DNA of 11,401 bases from assembly GCA_036500065.1 (NCBI GenBank), contig DASYCT010000240.1, positions 1 to 11,401 of the forward strand. The letters run 5' to 3'. Source of the DNA: JACMLD01 sp036500065 (GTDB lineage: Bacteria > Bacteroidota > Bacteroidia > Chitinophagales > Chitinophagaceae). The notes under the pieces were generated by a model. The model was not told where the DNA came from. It made no database searches and saw only the letters and a list, made by a program, of their open reading frames with translations. Positions 1 through 7,728 of the stretch are shown here, piece after piece; within the stretch, counting starts at the first letter, position 1; every line of letters starts with the position of its first letter. A program made the position numbers and the translations under genes.

Positions 1-702
1 CTTACCAATGCCCCCATCGCCATGCGCATGGGACAAATAAAAATACTGGCCGAAAAAACCAAATCGGAAATCATTCCCGCCGACGCCACCAGCGTGGAAG
101 AGCTCACCACGCTTTTTACCAAATCGCAGGAAGTGCTCGGCGGTAAAATAGATTTTGTATTGCATTCCATCGGCATGAGCGTCAACATCCGCAAGAATAT
201 TCCTTATACCGAAGCCAATTACGAGTATTTCATGAAGGGCATCGATGTGTCCGCCATGTCACTGCATAAAATGCTGGCCGTAGCCAAAAAACTCGATGCC
301 ATCAACGAATGGGGCAGCGTGGTAGCGCTTACGTATGCAGCCGCCCAGCGTACCTATCCTTTCTATACCGATATGGCCGATATAAAAGCCATGCTGGAAT
401 CCATTGCCCGCAGTTTCGGGTATCATTACGGTGTGGCCAAAAAAGTGCGCGTCAACACGGTTTCACAATCACCCACCAAGACCACGGCCGGTACGGGTAT
501 CAAGGGCTTTGGCGATTTCTACGATTATGCCAATGCCATTGCGCCCCTGGGCAATGCCAGCGCTGAGTCCTGCGCCGATTTTTGCGTTACGCTGTTCTCC
601 GATCTCACCCGCATGGTGACCATGCAGAACCTGTTTCACGACGGTGGATATTCATCTACCGGTGTCAGCAACGTGGTAATGGAAAAACTGGGTGTGGAAT
701 AA
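1..702 (+). CDS. fabI: Enoyl-[acyl-carrier-protein] reductase (NADH), FabI type, 5' partial
   Basis: Catalyses the last step of each fatty-acid elongation cycle, reducing trans-2-enoyl-ACP to acyl-ACP with NAD(P)H in the cytoplasm. The reading frame is open from base 1, so the start lies outside the window. Judged by remembered Bacteroidota FabI proteins, about 38 N-terminal residues (the first Rossmann strand and glycine-rich loop) are missing. What remains (233 aa) includes the IGMS segment of the SDR cofactor site. The catalytic FabI pattern is intact: Tyr112 and Tyr122 lie ten apart and Tyr122-x6-Lys129 follows, the same spacing as E. coli Y146, Y156 and K163. The SQSPTKTTAG segment after it is the substrate-binding loop region, and the C-terminus has LFHDGGYSSTGVS. 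It is followed after 12 nt by the GrpE-like gene, so a shared transcript is likely. FabI is the target class of triclosan-like inhibitors. Family assignment is firm. Confidence 0.95.
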   Translation, partial: LTNAPIAMRMGQIKILAEKTKSEIIPADATSVEELTTLFTKSQEVLGGKIDFVLHSIGMSVNIRKNIPYTEANYEYFMKGIDVSAMSLHKMLAVAKKLDAINEWGSVVALTYAAAQRTYPFYTDMADIKAMLESIARSFGYHYGVAKKVRVNTVSQSPTKTTAGTGIKGFGDFYDYANAIAPLGNASAESCADFCVTLFSDLTRMVTMQNLFHDGGYSSTGVSNVVMEKLGVE

Positions 703-714
703 AAAATCGGGACT

Positions 715-1026
715 ATGTCGCAACAACTCTGGATTAAAATGGCCAACCTCGTGTTTGAGTTGGAAAAAAAAGCTGCCCGTACGGAATCCGGCCCTGGATT
801 GCAACGGACCATTGCGCGTATGCAGCAGGTACTGGAAGAAGCCGGCCTTCTCATACTGAACCCGCTGGGAGAAACGTTTAGCGAGACCCGTACCGATGTG
901 GAAGCAACCCTGGTGGGCGCATTACACGATAAACTGAGTATTACCGAAGTATTGAAGCCCATCGTTTACCTGCACGAGGAAGGAAGAAAAAAACTGGTGC
1001 AGCGTGGGGTCGTATTGGCGGGATAA
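715..1026 (+). CDS. Small GrpE-like protein (putative nucleotide exchange factor for the adjacent Hsp70)
   Basis: A 103-aa soluble protein placed 21 nt before an Hsp70-like gene. The second half resembles the C-terminal head of GrpE: a helix (LQRTIARMQQVLEEAG, 29-44), then ILNPLGETF (47-55) like the GrpE pattern 'I.P.GE.F', then ITEVLKP (76-82) like 'V.EVL..G', and a closing KLVQRGVVLAG (93-103) like the final beta strand 'RVLRPA.V.VA'. The long N-terminal coiled coil of GrpE is almost absent; typical GrpE proteins are near 190 aa. If it is a GrpE relative, it would keep only the part that touches the ATPase domain. The match is by eye and weak in identity, so the neighbour relationship carries much of the weight. 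ATG at 715 is the first start after the fabI stop. No clear Shine-Dalgarno is present, as is normal in this phylum. Confidence 0.6.
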   Translation: MSQQLWIKMANLVFELEKKAARTESGPGLQRTIARMQQVLEEAGLLILNPLGETFSETRTDVEATLVGALHDKLSITEVLKPIVYLHEEGRKKLVQRGVVLAG

Positions 1027-1047
1027 CTTTTTCAACCCTTACCTTAT

Positions 1048-3564
1048 ATGTCAGGCACTATCAACTTCGGCATTGATCTCGGTACTACCAATTCATTGAT
1101 TGCCCATGCAGCCAACGGCGGGATAGAGATTTTTAAGAACCCTGCCGGCCTTAAAAATACGTTGCCCAGCGTAGTGGCATTCCGCAAAGAGCGCGTGCTG
1201 ATTGGCGATAAAGCAAAGGAATACGTGGAAAAGGACCCGCACAATGTGCTGGCCGGGTTCAAACGCAAAATGGGCACCAGCGAAAGTTTTTTTATTCCCA
1301 ATATAGCCGGCTTCAAGACGCCCATCGAACTAAGCGCCCTGGTATTGCAGGAGCTTCGCACATTTATCTATACCGGTGAGTCGCCGGCGAGCGTGGTCAT
1401 CACCATTCCCGCCAGTTTCGATACGGTGCAAAGCAATGCCACCAAACAGGCCGGCTACGAAGCGGGGTTTAAGGAAGTGGTATTGCTGCAGGAGCCCATT
1501 GCCGCCAGCCTGGCTTTTGCCAACAAGTCAGCCGATGCCGGTCTTAACGGCCAGTGGCTGGTATATGATCTCGGTGGAGGCACCTTCGATGTGGCGCTGG
1601 TAAAAATAGTGGAGGAGGAGATGAAGGTCGTGGATCATGAAGGCGATAACTTTCTCGGGGGACTGGATTTCGATGCACTGATCGTTACGCAACTGATCAT
1701 TCCTTATCTCGAACAGCAGTTCAATATACCCGGGCTGGCGCGTGAAATGCAAAGCGCCAAGGGGACCTACAATAAGCTATATTATAAACTGCTTTATAAG
1801 GCCGAGGAAGCCAAGATTGCCCTGAGCTCCCGGCAGGATACCGATATTGAATTTGAATTTACTGACGCGGCAGGAGATGAGCATGATGTAGTGTTCCGGG
1901 TGGAGCGGTCACATTTTGAAGCCATCATCCGCGAAAAAATCGATTACTCGATACGTTTTATTCAAAAAATACTGGAGCGGAACCGGCTGGGCGCCAGCGA
2001 TATCCGCGAAGTGGTATTGGTAGGCGGCAGCACCTATATACCCTTGGTGCGGCAACTGATACGGGATGAGCTTCAACTGCCGGTCAATTTTAGTGTAGAT
2101 CCCACCACCGCCGTAGCCGAAGGCGCTGCGTGGTATGCGGGCGGTAAGACAAAACGCGTGGCCGATACTCCCGTTGCTGCTGGTAATGTATCAGCCGGCA
2201 CTACAGCCAAAGGGATTGCCAGCCCGCTCACCGTAAAAACGGCTTACCAGAAAAGCAGCCGTGAAAAAGAAGAATATTTCACCGCCGTTGTCGGCAATGC
2301 GCCGGCAGGCACTACCTACCGCATCGTGCGGGAAGACGGGGGCTACGACAGTGGCATCAAGCCTGCAACGGAACGCATCAGCGAGATGCTGTACCTGCTG
2401 CCCAATACACAGAACGTGTTTACCTTAAAGTTCTACGATGCAGGCCAGCAGTTGCTCAATGTAGCCGTCCCGCCTATCAGTATCGTGCAGGGTAAATTTT
2501 CCATCTATGGCCAGCCCCTGCCCAACGATATCTGCCTGGAAGTAGACGATTCCGAACACAGAAGCACGCAGCTGGAACTGATATTTGAAAAGAATGCCTT
2601 GCTGCCCATCAAAAAAACCATTACCAAAACCCTAAGCCGCTCGATTGCCAAAGGCAGCAGCGATCAGCTCATTATCAATGTGCTGGAAGGAAGCCGCTAT
2701 GCTTCTCCCCAAAGTAATTTGCCTATCGGCATCATCAGTATAAAAGGGGCCGATCTCAGCACGGACCTTATAAAAGGCAGCGATATCGATCTGACCATCG
2801 AGATCAGCGAAAGCAGGGATATAACCATCACAGCTTATATCAGCATGCTGGACCAGGAATATAAACATGCGTTTAGTCCCACCAGCCGCACGGTGAACGT
2901 AGATCGTGTGCGCGATGAAGTGGACTACCTGTTGCGCGTGGGACAGCGCAATCTTGACCAGTTGGTCCGAAACGAAAATTATGAGTCCGGTACCGAACTG
3001 CAGGCCGCCATCGAACGTTTACAGGAAATGCAAAAGCAGCTAAGACGGCTGAGCCAGGACGATGTGACCGATCTCAAATACCAGCTGGATGATGAAAAGC
3101 GCCGGCTGGCGGAGATCGTAGACCGGGCGGGTAAGGATCAGCGTATCATGGATTTGAAGGAAGAATATTACCTGACCAAATCCAGTTGCCAGTACTTCCT
3201 GTCACAGGTCAACAATCCCTCCCTGCAAAAACGGTTCGACGACTGCACCCGCGATGAACATGAATGGCTGTCCTACAACAGCAGCGGTTTTATAAAGCGT
3301 AAAATGCACGAGCTCGATATACTGAGCTGGGATATTCGCAAAAAAGACATCGGCTATGTGACCCATCTCTATCTCCACTATGCCATGAAGCCCGATTCGG
3401 AATACAGCGATATAAAGAAAGTAAACCTTTTAAAGAAACGGGGCGACGAGGCACTGGAAAGAAAGGTGCCCGAAGAAATACTCTCCGTTATTTACCAGCT
3501 ATACGAGCTGCTGATCAATAAAAACGACGATGAAATAATGAAGGGCACCGGGATCTCCGGTTAG
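1048..3564 (+). CDS. Divergent Hsp70 (DnaK-like) chaperone with an extra inter-domain module
   Basis: An 838-aa Hsp70 relative, about 200 residues longer than DnaK. The ATPase domain (about 3-366) is complete: phosphate-1 loop GIDLGTTNS (8-16), FKRKMG (71-76) with Lys72 aligning to DnaK Lys70, LQEPIAAS with Glu149, phosphate-2 loop YDLGGGTFD (173-181), adenosine loop VVLVGGST (322-329) and PTTAVAEGAA. It should therefore bind and hydrolyse ATP. No canonical hydrophobic linker such as DVLLLDV follows. Instead residues about 370-485 form a beta-rich segment not present in DnaK. A DnaK-like substrate-binding beta domain then appears (about 486-610; note PIKKT and INVLEGSR, like 'PT..T' and 'I.VLQGER'). 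The last 220 residues are charged and helical, much longer than the DnaK lid, and there is no EEVD-like tail. No signal peptide or membrane segment is seen. Likely a specialised chaperone served by the GrpE-like protein upstream; clients are unknown. Confidence 0.88.
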   Translation: MSGTINFGIDLGTTNSLIAHAANGGIEIFKNPAGLKNTLPSVVAFRKERVLIGDKAKEYVEKDPHNVLAGFKRKMGTSESFFIPNIAGFKTPIELSALVLQELRTFIYTGESPASVVITIPASFDTVQSNATKQAGYEAGFKEVVLLQEPIAASLAFANKSADAGLNGQWLVYDLGGGTFDVALVKIVEEEMKVVDHEGDNFLGGLDFDALIVTQLIIPYLEQQFNIPGLAREMQSAKGTYNKLYYKLLYKAEEAKIALSSRQDTDIEFEFTDAAGDEHDVVFRVERSHFEAIIREKIDYSIRFIQKILERNRLGASDIREVVLVGGSTYIPLVRQLIRDELQLPVNFSVDPTTAVAEGAAWYAGGKTKRVADTPVAAGNVSAGTTAKGIASPLTVKTAYQKSSREKEEYFTAVVGNAPAGTTYRIVREDGGYDSGIKPATERISEMLYLLPNTQNVFTLKFYDAGQQLLNVAVPPISIVQGKFSIYGQPLPNDICLEVDDSEHRSTQLELIFEKNALLPIKKTITKTLSRSIAKGSSDQLIINVLEGSRYASPQSNLPIGIISIKGADLSTDLIKGSDIDLTIEISESRDITITAYISMLDQEYKHAFSPTSRTVNVDRVRDEVDYLLRVGQRNLDQLVRNENYESGTELQAAIERLQEMQKQLRRLSQDDVTDLKYQLDDEKRRLAEIVDRAGKDQRIMDLKEEYYLTKSSCQYFLSQVNNPSLQKRFDDCTRDEHEWLSYNSSGFIKRKMHELDILSWDIRKKDIGYVTHLYLHYAMKPDSEYSDIKKVNLLKKRGDEALERKVPEEILSVIYQLYELLINKNDDEIMKGTGISG

Positions 3565-3565
3565 C

Positions 3566-4624
3566 TTAATGCCCCTTATGCAAAAGATTTTGTATCGATT
3601 GTTTTGCGGCCGTGTCGGAGAGCGGCGCGGGGAGAGCGGGCTTTGATGATAGAGAGTCCAATAACCGCCTGGCGGCACTGTCACTCAAGACTACCTTTGG
3701 AGTATAGTTGTTATAATCATAGTTGTTACTGCTACTCCTGCCCATATTGCAGGTAGCCGCTTTTATAACTACAAACAGCAGGATAAAGATCAGGCGCGGG
3801 TTCCCGAAATTGAATTTCCAGCCAGACCGGCGCGCACGGGAAGAAATGCTTTCCATTTCCAGTTGCTTGTCATGCAGTATTTCCTTCATCCTGTCGGAGG
3901 CTGCTATGCCGCGGGCTTGTTTTACCTGTTTGACTCCCCATTTACGGTCCACACCGTTGAACATTTTAATGGACAGCTTCATGATGTTGAAGGCCAGTTC
4001 ATCACGAACCTGCCCGAAACGATCTTCCGGTAGCAGTTCCAGCATGGCGGCACGCTTCGGGTCGCAAACGTCTTTTACTTCCTCTTTTGTAAACTCCCAT
4101 ACAGGTTTTGATTCCAGGAAATCGACCCGGTCGATATCCAGCCGGATAATCTTTTCCAGGCTCCTGCAGGCGATTTCCGCCTGGTAGCCACTCATCAGTA
4201 CCGGGTTGTCGCCGATGAGGGTAGTCCATTCGGCCTCGTTGATCTCCTGGTAGCGTGTTGTCATGAAAGGGGCAAAGGATGCCGCATAAAAAGGCGTTAC
4301 CCAGTCGATAAATGCTGCGTCGGTGTACAAGGGGTTGGCGGCAAACCGATCTTTATTTTCAATGATGCTGTATTCAAGAAATTTCAGGAGCACCTTATCC
4401 CGGTACACGGCCACATGGTAAGACAGATCGGTGGATTGCTGGAGATCGTCGAAAAAGCGGATGATATCATTTTTGGATACCTCTTTCCCGTTGACGAGGA
4501 TGCTGTTGCCATCGTTCAGTTCCAGTTCGGCCAGCATTTTTTTCCGCGCGAGTAAAATATCTTTTTTATCGATTTGATCGGTAGCAGAGAGTTCCAGGAA
4601 ATGAAAGGGCGAGATATATTGCAT
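3566..4624 (-). CDS. Uncharacterised tail-anchored protein with J-domain-like N-terminus (no HPD)
   Basis: I do not recognise a named family. From ATG at 4624 it has 352 aa. A longer frame opens with TTG at 4633, but that codon lies inside a promoter-like -7 element, so ATG 4624 is preferred. Residues 1-60 start SPFHFLEL, then a charged helix (KKDILLARKKMLAELEL), a loop, and a second helix (NDIIRFFDDLQQ). This layout is like J-domain helices I-III, but the loop has no HPD, so the comparison is only suggestive. A long soluble helical region follows. About residues 277-293 form one hydrophobic membrane segment (LIFILLFVV), followed by a 55-residue Ser/Asn/Pro-rich tail. Its stop is one base from the stop of the Hsp70 gene, and the genes converge. 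Some J-proteins, such as the HscC partners DjlB/DjlC of E. coli, also combine an N-terminal J-domain with a C-terminal membrane segment. A co-chaperone role is inference. Confidence 0.7.
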   Translation of the reverse strand: MQYISPFHFLELSATDQIDKKDILLARKKMLAELELNDGNSILVNGKEVSKNDIIRFFDDLQQSTDLSYHVAVYRDKVLLKFLEYSIIENKDRFAANPLYTDAAFIDWVTPFYAASFAPFMTTRYQEINEAEWTTLIGDNPVLMSGYQAEIACRSLEKIIRLDIDRVDFLESKPVWEFTKEEVKDVCDPKRAAMLELLPEDRFGQVRDELAFNIMKLSIKMFNGVDRKWGVKQVKQARGIAASDRMKEILHDKQLEMESISSRARRSGWKFNFGNPRLIFILLFVVIKAATCNMGRSSSNNYDYNNYTPKVVLSDSAARRLLDSLSSKPALPAPLSDTAAKQSIQNLLHKGH

Positions 4625-4630
4625 AAAGCA

Positions 4631-4661
4631 CAATATTACAACGCGGTTCCCGCATTGCCAA
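4631..4661 (-). promoter_or_regulatory. Candidate promoter for the tail-anchored protein gene
   Basis: On the minus strand, TTG (4661-4659), a 20-nt spacer and TAATATTG (4638-4631) resemble the Bacteroidota -33/-7 promoter (TTG ... TAnnTTTG) with one mismatch in the -7 box. The -7 box ends 6 nt before ATG 4624, so transcription would begin at or next to the start codon. It lies in the 46-nt gap after lptG, giving a possible separate promoter. Confidence 0.4.
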
Positions 4662-4670
4662 TGGGGGGCC

Positions 4671-5762
4671 TTATTTAGGCGCTTTCTGGTAGATGCGCAG
4701 TGTCACCAGCCCGAAAATGATGTTGGGAATCCAAGCTGCCAGCAGGGGGTCAAGGCCTCCCTTGGTGGAGAATACCACCGAAAACCGGTCCATTACGACA
4801 AACAGGGCGGCCGACACCATGCCGAAAGCAAGGTAGAGACCGCTGCCGCCGCGTGTTTTTCGGCTGGACAAAACGGCGCCCAGCATCGTAAGGATGATAA
4901 CGGAGAAGGGCGTGGCGATACGGCGATAGTACTCTACTTTGTAGGTATTGAGCCCCTCGGTGCCCCGTTGTTCTTCCAGCCGGACGAACTCGCGGAGGTC
5001 CGGCGAATTTAATTTGTCCTTCAGGTACTCATCCCTGCGCAGGTCTCTCGGGGTTATATTCATTTTGAGCGTGAGCTGGGGGATCTGTTTGACAGTTTCG
5101 TGAATGCCATCGATGCTGCGCTCGATGGCGTTTTGTACGACCCAGGTGTGTTTGGCGGTATCCCAGCGGATATAATCGCTGCGGAGATTGTAATACACCT
5201 GGTTGCCACGTATTTTGTTCATGAAAAAACCGTTGGATACTTTGGCGGCGGTATCATAGCCGCGTATGGCCACATAAGTATTGGGGTCGGACTTGAGGTA
5301 GAACGTAACGTTGTTGGACGGACCGGGGCTATAAGAGCTGTTGCGGTCGATATAGTTGATCTGGAATTCGCTGCGGATGGCGTTTCCCTTGGGGAATACG
5401 AACGCGTTGCAATAGGCCAGCACCAGCGCCAGCAATACGCCGCCGACAAAATACGGTCGCAGGAAGCGGTTGAAGCGGATGCCGTTGGCGAGGATGGCCA
5501 CGATCTCCGATTTGGCGGCCAGCTTGGCGGTAAAGAAGATGACGGCGATAAATACCATCAGGGGGAAGATCATCGAAATGATAAAGGGAATAAAGCCTTT
5601 ATAGTATTTATCGATGATTTGCGAGGTGGTAAGGCCGGAACGCACAAAATCGTCTGCTTTTTCGCTGCTGTCGATCACCACGGCGATTACCGTCAGGGCC
5701 AGGATAGTGAACAGGAAGGTGACAAAGAATTTCTTTAATATGTACCAGTCGAGAATTTTCAT
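4671..5762 (-). CDS. lptG: LptF/LptG (YjgP/YjgQ) family permease, LPS transport
   Basis: Inner-membrane subunit of the ABC transporter that extracts lipopolysaccharide and passes it to the periplasmic LptC/LptA bridge. The 363-aa product has the family layout: membrane helices at about 12-30, 57-78 and 104-122, a periplasmic beta-rich domain at about 125-275, then helices at about 282-300, 306-324 and 338-357. SEIVAILANG (85-94) after helix 2 is the cytoplasmic coupling-helix motif that contacts LptB. The start is taken at ATG 5762 (MKILDWYILKKFF), which matches family N-termini. The frame can be extended to 5870, but that would add 36 residues encoded across a promoter-like element at 5794-5801. 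LptF and LptG are hard to tell apart in Bacteroidota, so the symbol is tentative. It is 46 nt upstream of the tail-anchored gene on the same strand, so read-through is possible. Confidence 0.9.
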   Translation of the reverse strand: MKILDWYILKKFFVTFLFTILALTVIAVVIDSSEKADDFVRSGLTTSQIIDKYYKGFIPFIISMIFPLMVFIAVIFFTAKLAAKSEIVAILANGIRFNRFLRPYFVGGVLLALVLAYCNAFVFPKGNAIRSEFQINYIDRNSSYSPGPSNNVTFYLKSDPNTYVAIRGYDTAAKVSNGFFMNKIRGNQVYYNLRSDYIRWDTAKHTWVVQNAIERSIDGIHETVKQIPQLTLKMNITPRDLRRDEYLKDKLNSPDLREFVRLEEQRGTEGLNTYKVEYYRRIATPFSVIILTMLGAVLSSRKTRGGSGLYLAFGMVSAALFVVMDRFSVVFSTKGGLDPLLAAWIPNIIFGLVTLRIYQKAPK

Positions 5763-5793
5763 TACTAATTCGCTTCGATTTTCCGTGCGGGGG

Positions 5794-5801
5794 CAAAAAT
5801 A
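5794..5801 (-). promoter_or_regulatory. lptG: Candidate -7 promoter element for lptG
   Basis: Read on the minus strand this is TATTTTTG, an exact match to TAnnTTTG, 31 nt before the lptG start at 5762. No TTG is found at the usual distance upstream, so the promoter is only half supported. It supports the 5762 start over the longer frame. Confidence 0.45.
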
Positions 5802-5814
5802 GCTTAAAAATTGT

Positions 5815-5823
5815 TGTGGATAA
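5815..5823 (-). other. Perfect DnaA-box sequence (TTATCCACA) between divergent genes
   Basis: The plus strand reads TGTGGATAA, whose complement TTATCCACA is the high-affinity DnaA box. It sits between the lptG and GYF_2 gene promoters in an AT-rich 148-bp gap. A second weaker resemblance (TGTGGAC) is 20 bp away. One box is not enough to call an origin. Confidence 0.3.
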
Positions 5824-5880
5824 GTTATAGAAAAAACCGTGTGGACGGGCGTTTTAATGAAAAGGAGCAAAAACTTTTTA

Positions 5881-5888
5881 TATATTTG
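5881..5888 (+). promoter_or_regulatory. Candidate -7 promoter element for the GYF_2 gene
   Basis: TATATTTG is an exact match to TAnnTTTG and stands 22 nt before ATG 5911. No TTG occurs at the expected -33 position. It faces away from the lptG element at 5794-5801, giving a divergent pair. Confidence 0.5.
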
Positions 5889-5910
5889 AGATTATGAACC
5901 CGAATCCGGC

Positions 5911-6473
5911 ATGATGGAATACTACTACTCTGACGGCACAACAAAATACGGCCCTTATACCTTTGAAGAGTTGCAGGCGAAGCAATTGGCGCCCGCTACC
6001 CTGGTATGGCACGATAACCTGCCCGACTGGACGCGCGTAGTCGACCTGCCCGAGTTCAGGACCCGGGCAGAGCTTCCCAAAGCGCCGCCCCCCTTGCCCA
6101 TGGCGGGCAGTATTGCCGCGGGCAGACCCAGCTTGCAGGAACCCGACGATAATTCTTTTTCCGGGCTTCTCCGGCGCTACCGCTGGCTGCTTGTATGGTG
6201 TTGCTTTCATGCCCTCGCCCTTATACTTTCCACCAATGAAGTGAAATATTTCAATTCGGCCGGTACTCCCAAGACCGATAAATTCTGGCCTTTTGTAAAA
6301 TTCACCGAAGCCTATTTTACCAAAGTAAGTAAAGAAGGAGTAGAACCGGAAGTATGGCAAACCCAGATTAAGTTCAATGGATTATTTACCCAGTACGACT
6401 GGACGGAATTCAGCTTCTATGCCGGCAGCGCCTTATTCCTCGTCGTATTGATTTACGTGTACCGTAAAACCAG

Positions 6474-6477
<4 letters not shown>
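5911..6477 (+). CDS. GYF_2-domain (DUF4339-like) membrane protein
   Basis: A 188-aa protein. Residues 2-50 form a GYF_2 domain: MEYYYSDGTTKYGPYTFEEL with the hallmark GPYTFEEL (14-21), Trp33 and Trp40 (VWHDNLPDWTRV). Such domains are thought to bind proline-rich or other peptide segments. A proline-rich linker (about 57-65, PKAPPPLP) follows and might be a ligand for the domain itself or for partners. Two membrane helices are predicted by eye: about 91-107 (RWLLVWCCFHALALIL) and 168-184 (SFYAGSALFLVVLIYVY), with a loop of about 60 residues between them. Specific function is unknown. ATG 5911 is followed directly by a second ATG at 5914, so the true start may be either. It diverges from lptG and converges with tgt, overlapping its stop by 4 nt. 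Confidence 0.85.
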
Positions 6478-7613
<1,136 letters not shown>

Positions 7614-7629
7614 AAAAGGGATGCAAGAT

Positions 7630-7678
7630 AAGCTACTAAGGGCAAGCTTGTAGCCTGAAGCTTGGGGCTTGCGGCTAA
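7630..7678. repeat. Degenerate 7-bp tandem repeat between tgt and the glycosyltransferase gene
   Basis: From 7644 the sequence runs in consecutive 7-bp units: AAGCTTG (7644), TAGCCTG (7651), AAGCTTG (7658), GGGCTTG (7665) and a fading CGGCTAA (7672). An earlier unit AAGCTAC at 7630 is in the same phase. The core nnGCTTG is shared. The array lies in the divergent 115-bp intergenic space and ends next to the -7 element of the glycosyltransferase gene. The third full unit contains the candidate -33 TTG. Confidence 0.7.
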
Positions 7679-7692
7679 ATGTATTACTTTCG
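7662..7692 (+). promoter_or_regulatory. Candidate promoter for the glycosyltransferase gene
   Basis: TTG (7662-7664), a 20-nt spacer, and TACTTTCG (7685-7692; one mismatch to TAnnTTTG) match the Bacteroidota promoter layout. The predicted leader is about 30 nt before ATG 7729. Confidence 0.45.
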
Positions 7693-7728
7693 CAGCCACG
7701 CTATTAGGTCCCTAAACCATTTGATAAC

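Noticed and set aside
4625..4633. TTG start at 4633 for the tail-anchored protein
   Set aside because: It falls inside the candidate -7 box; ATG at 4624 is a normal start.
5100..5738. Plus-strand open frame of 212 codons opposite lptG
   Set aside because: It is the antisense shadow of lptG, whose product has a clear family layout; the antisense product has low-complexity composition and no recognisable motif.
5763..5870. Longer N-terminus for LptG from 5870
   Set aside because: Adds 36 residues not typical of the family and would place coding sequence over a -7-like element; ATG 5762 matches family N-termini.
5763..5910. Chromosomal origin
   Set aside because: Only one good DnaA box, no cluster, no dnaA or other origin-linked gene nearby.
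5894..5914. Six-codon upstream frame (MNPNPA) overlapping the GYF_2 start
   Set aside because: Could couple translation through the ATGA overlap, but it is too short to support from one sequence.
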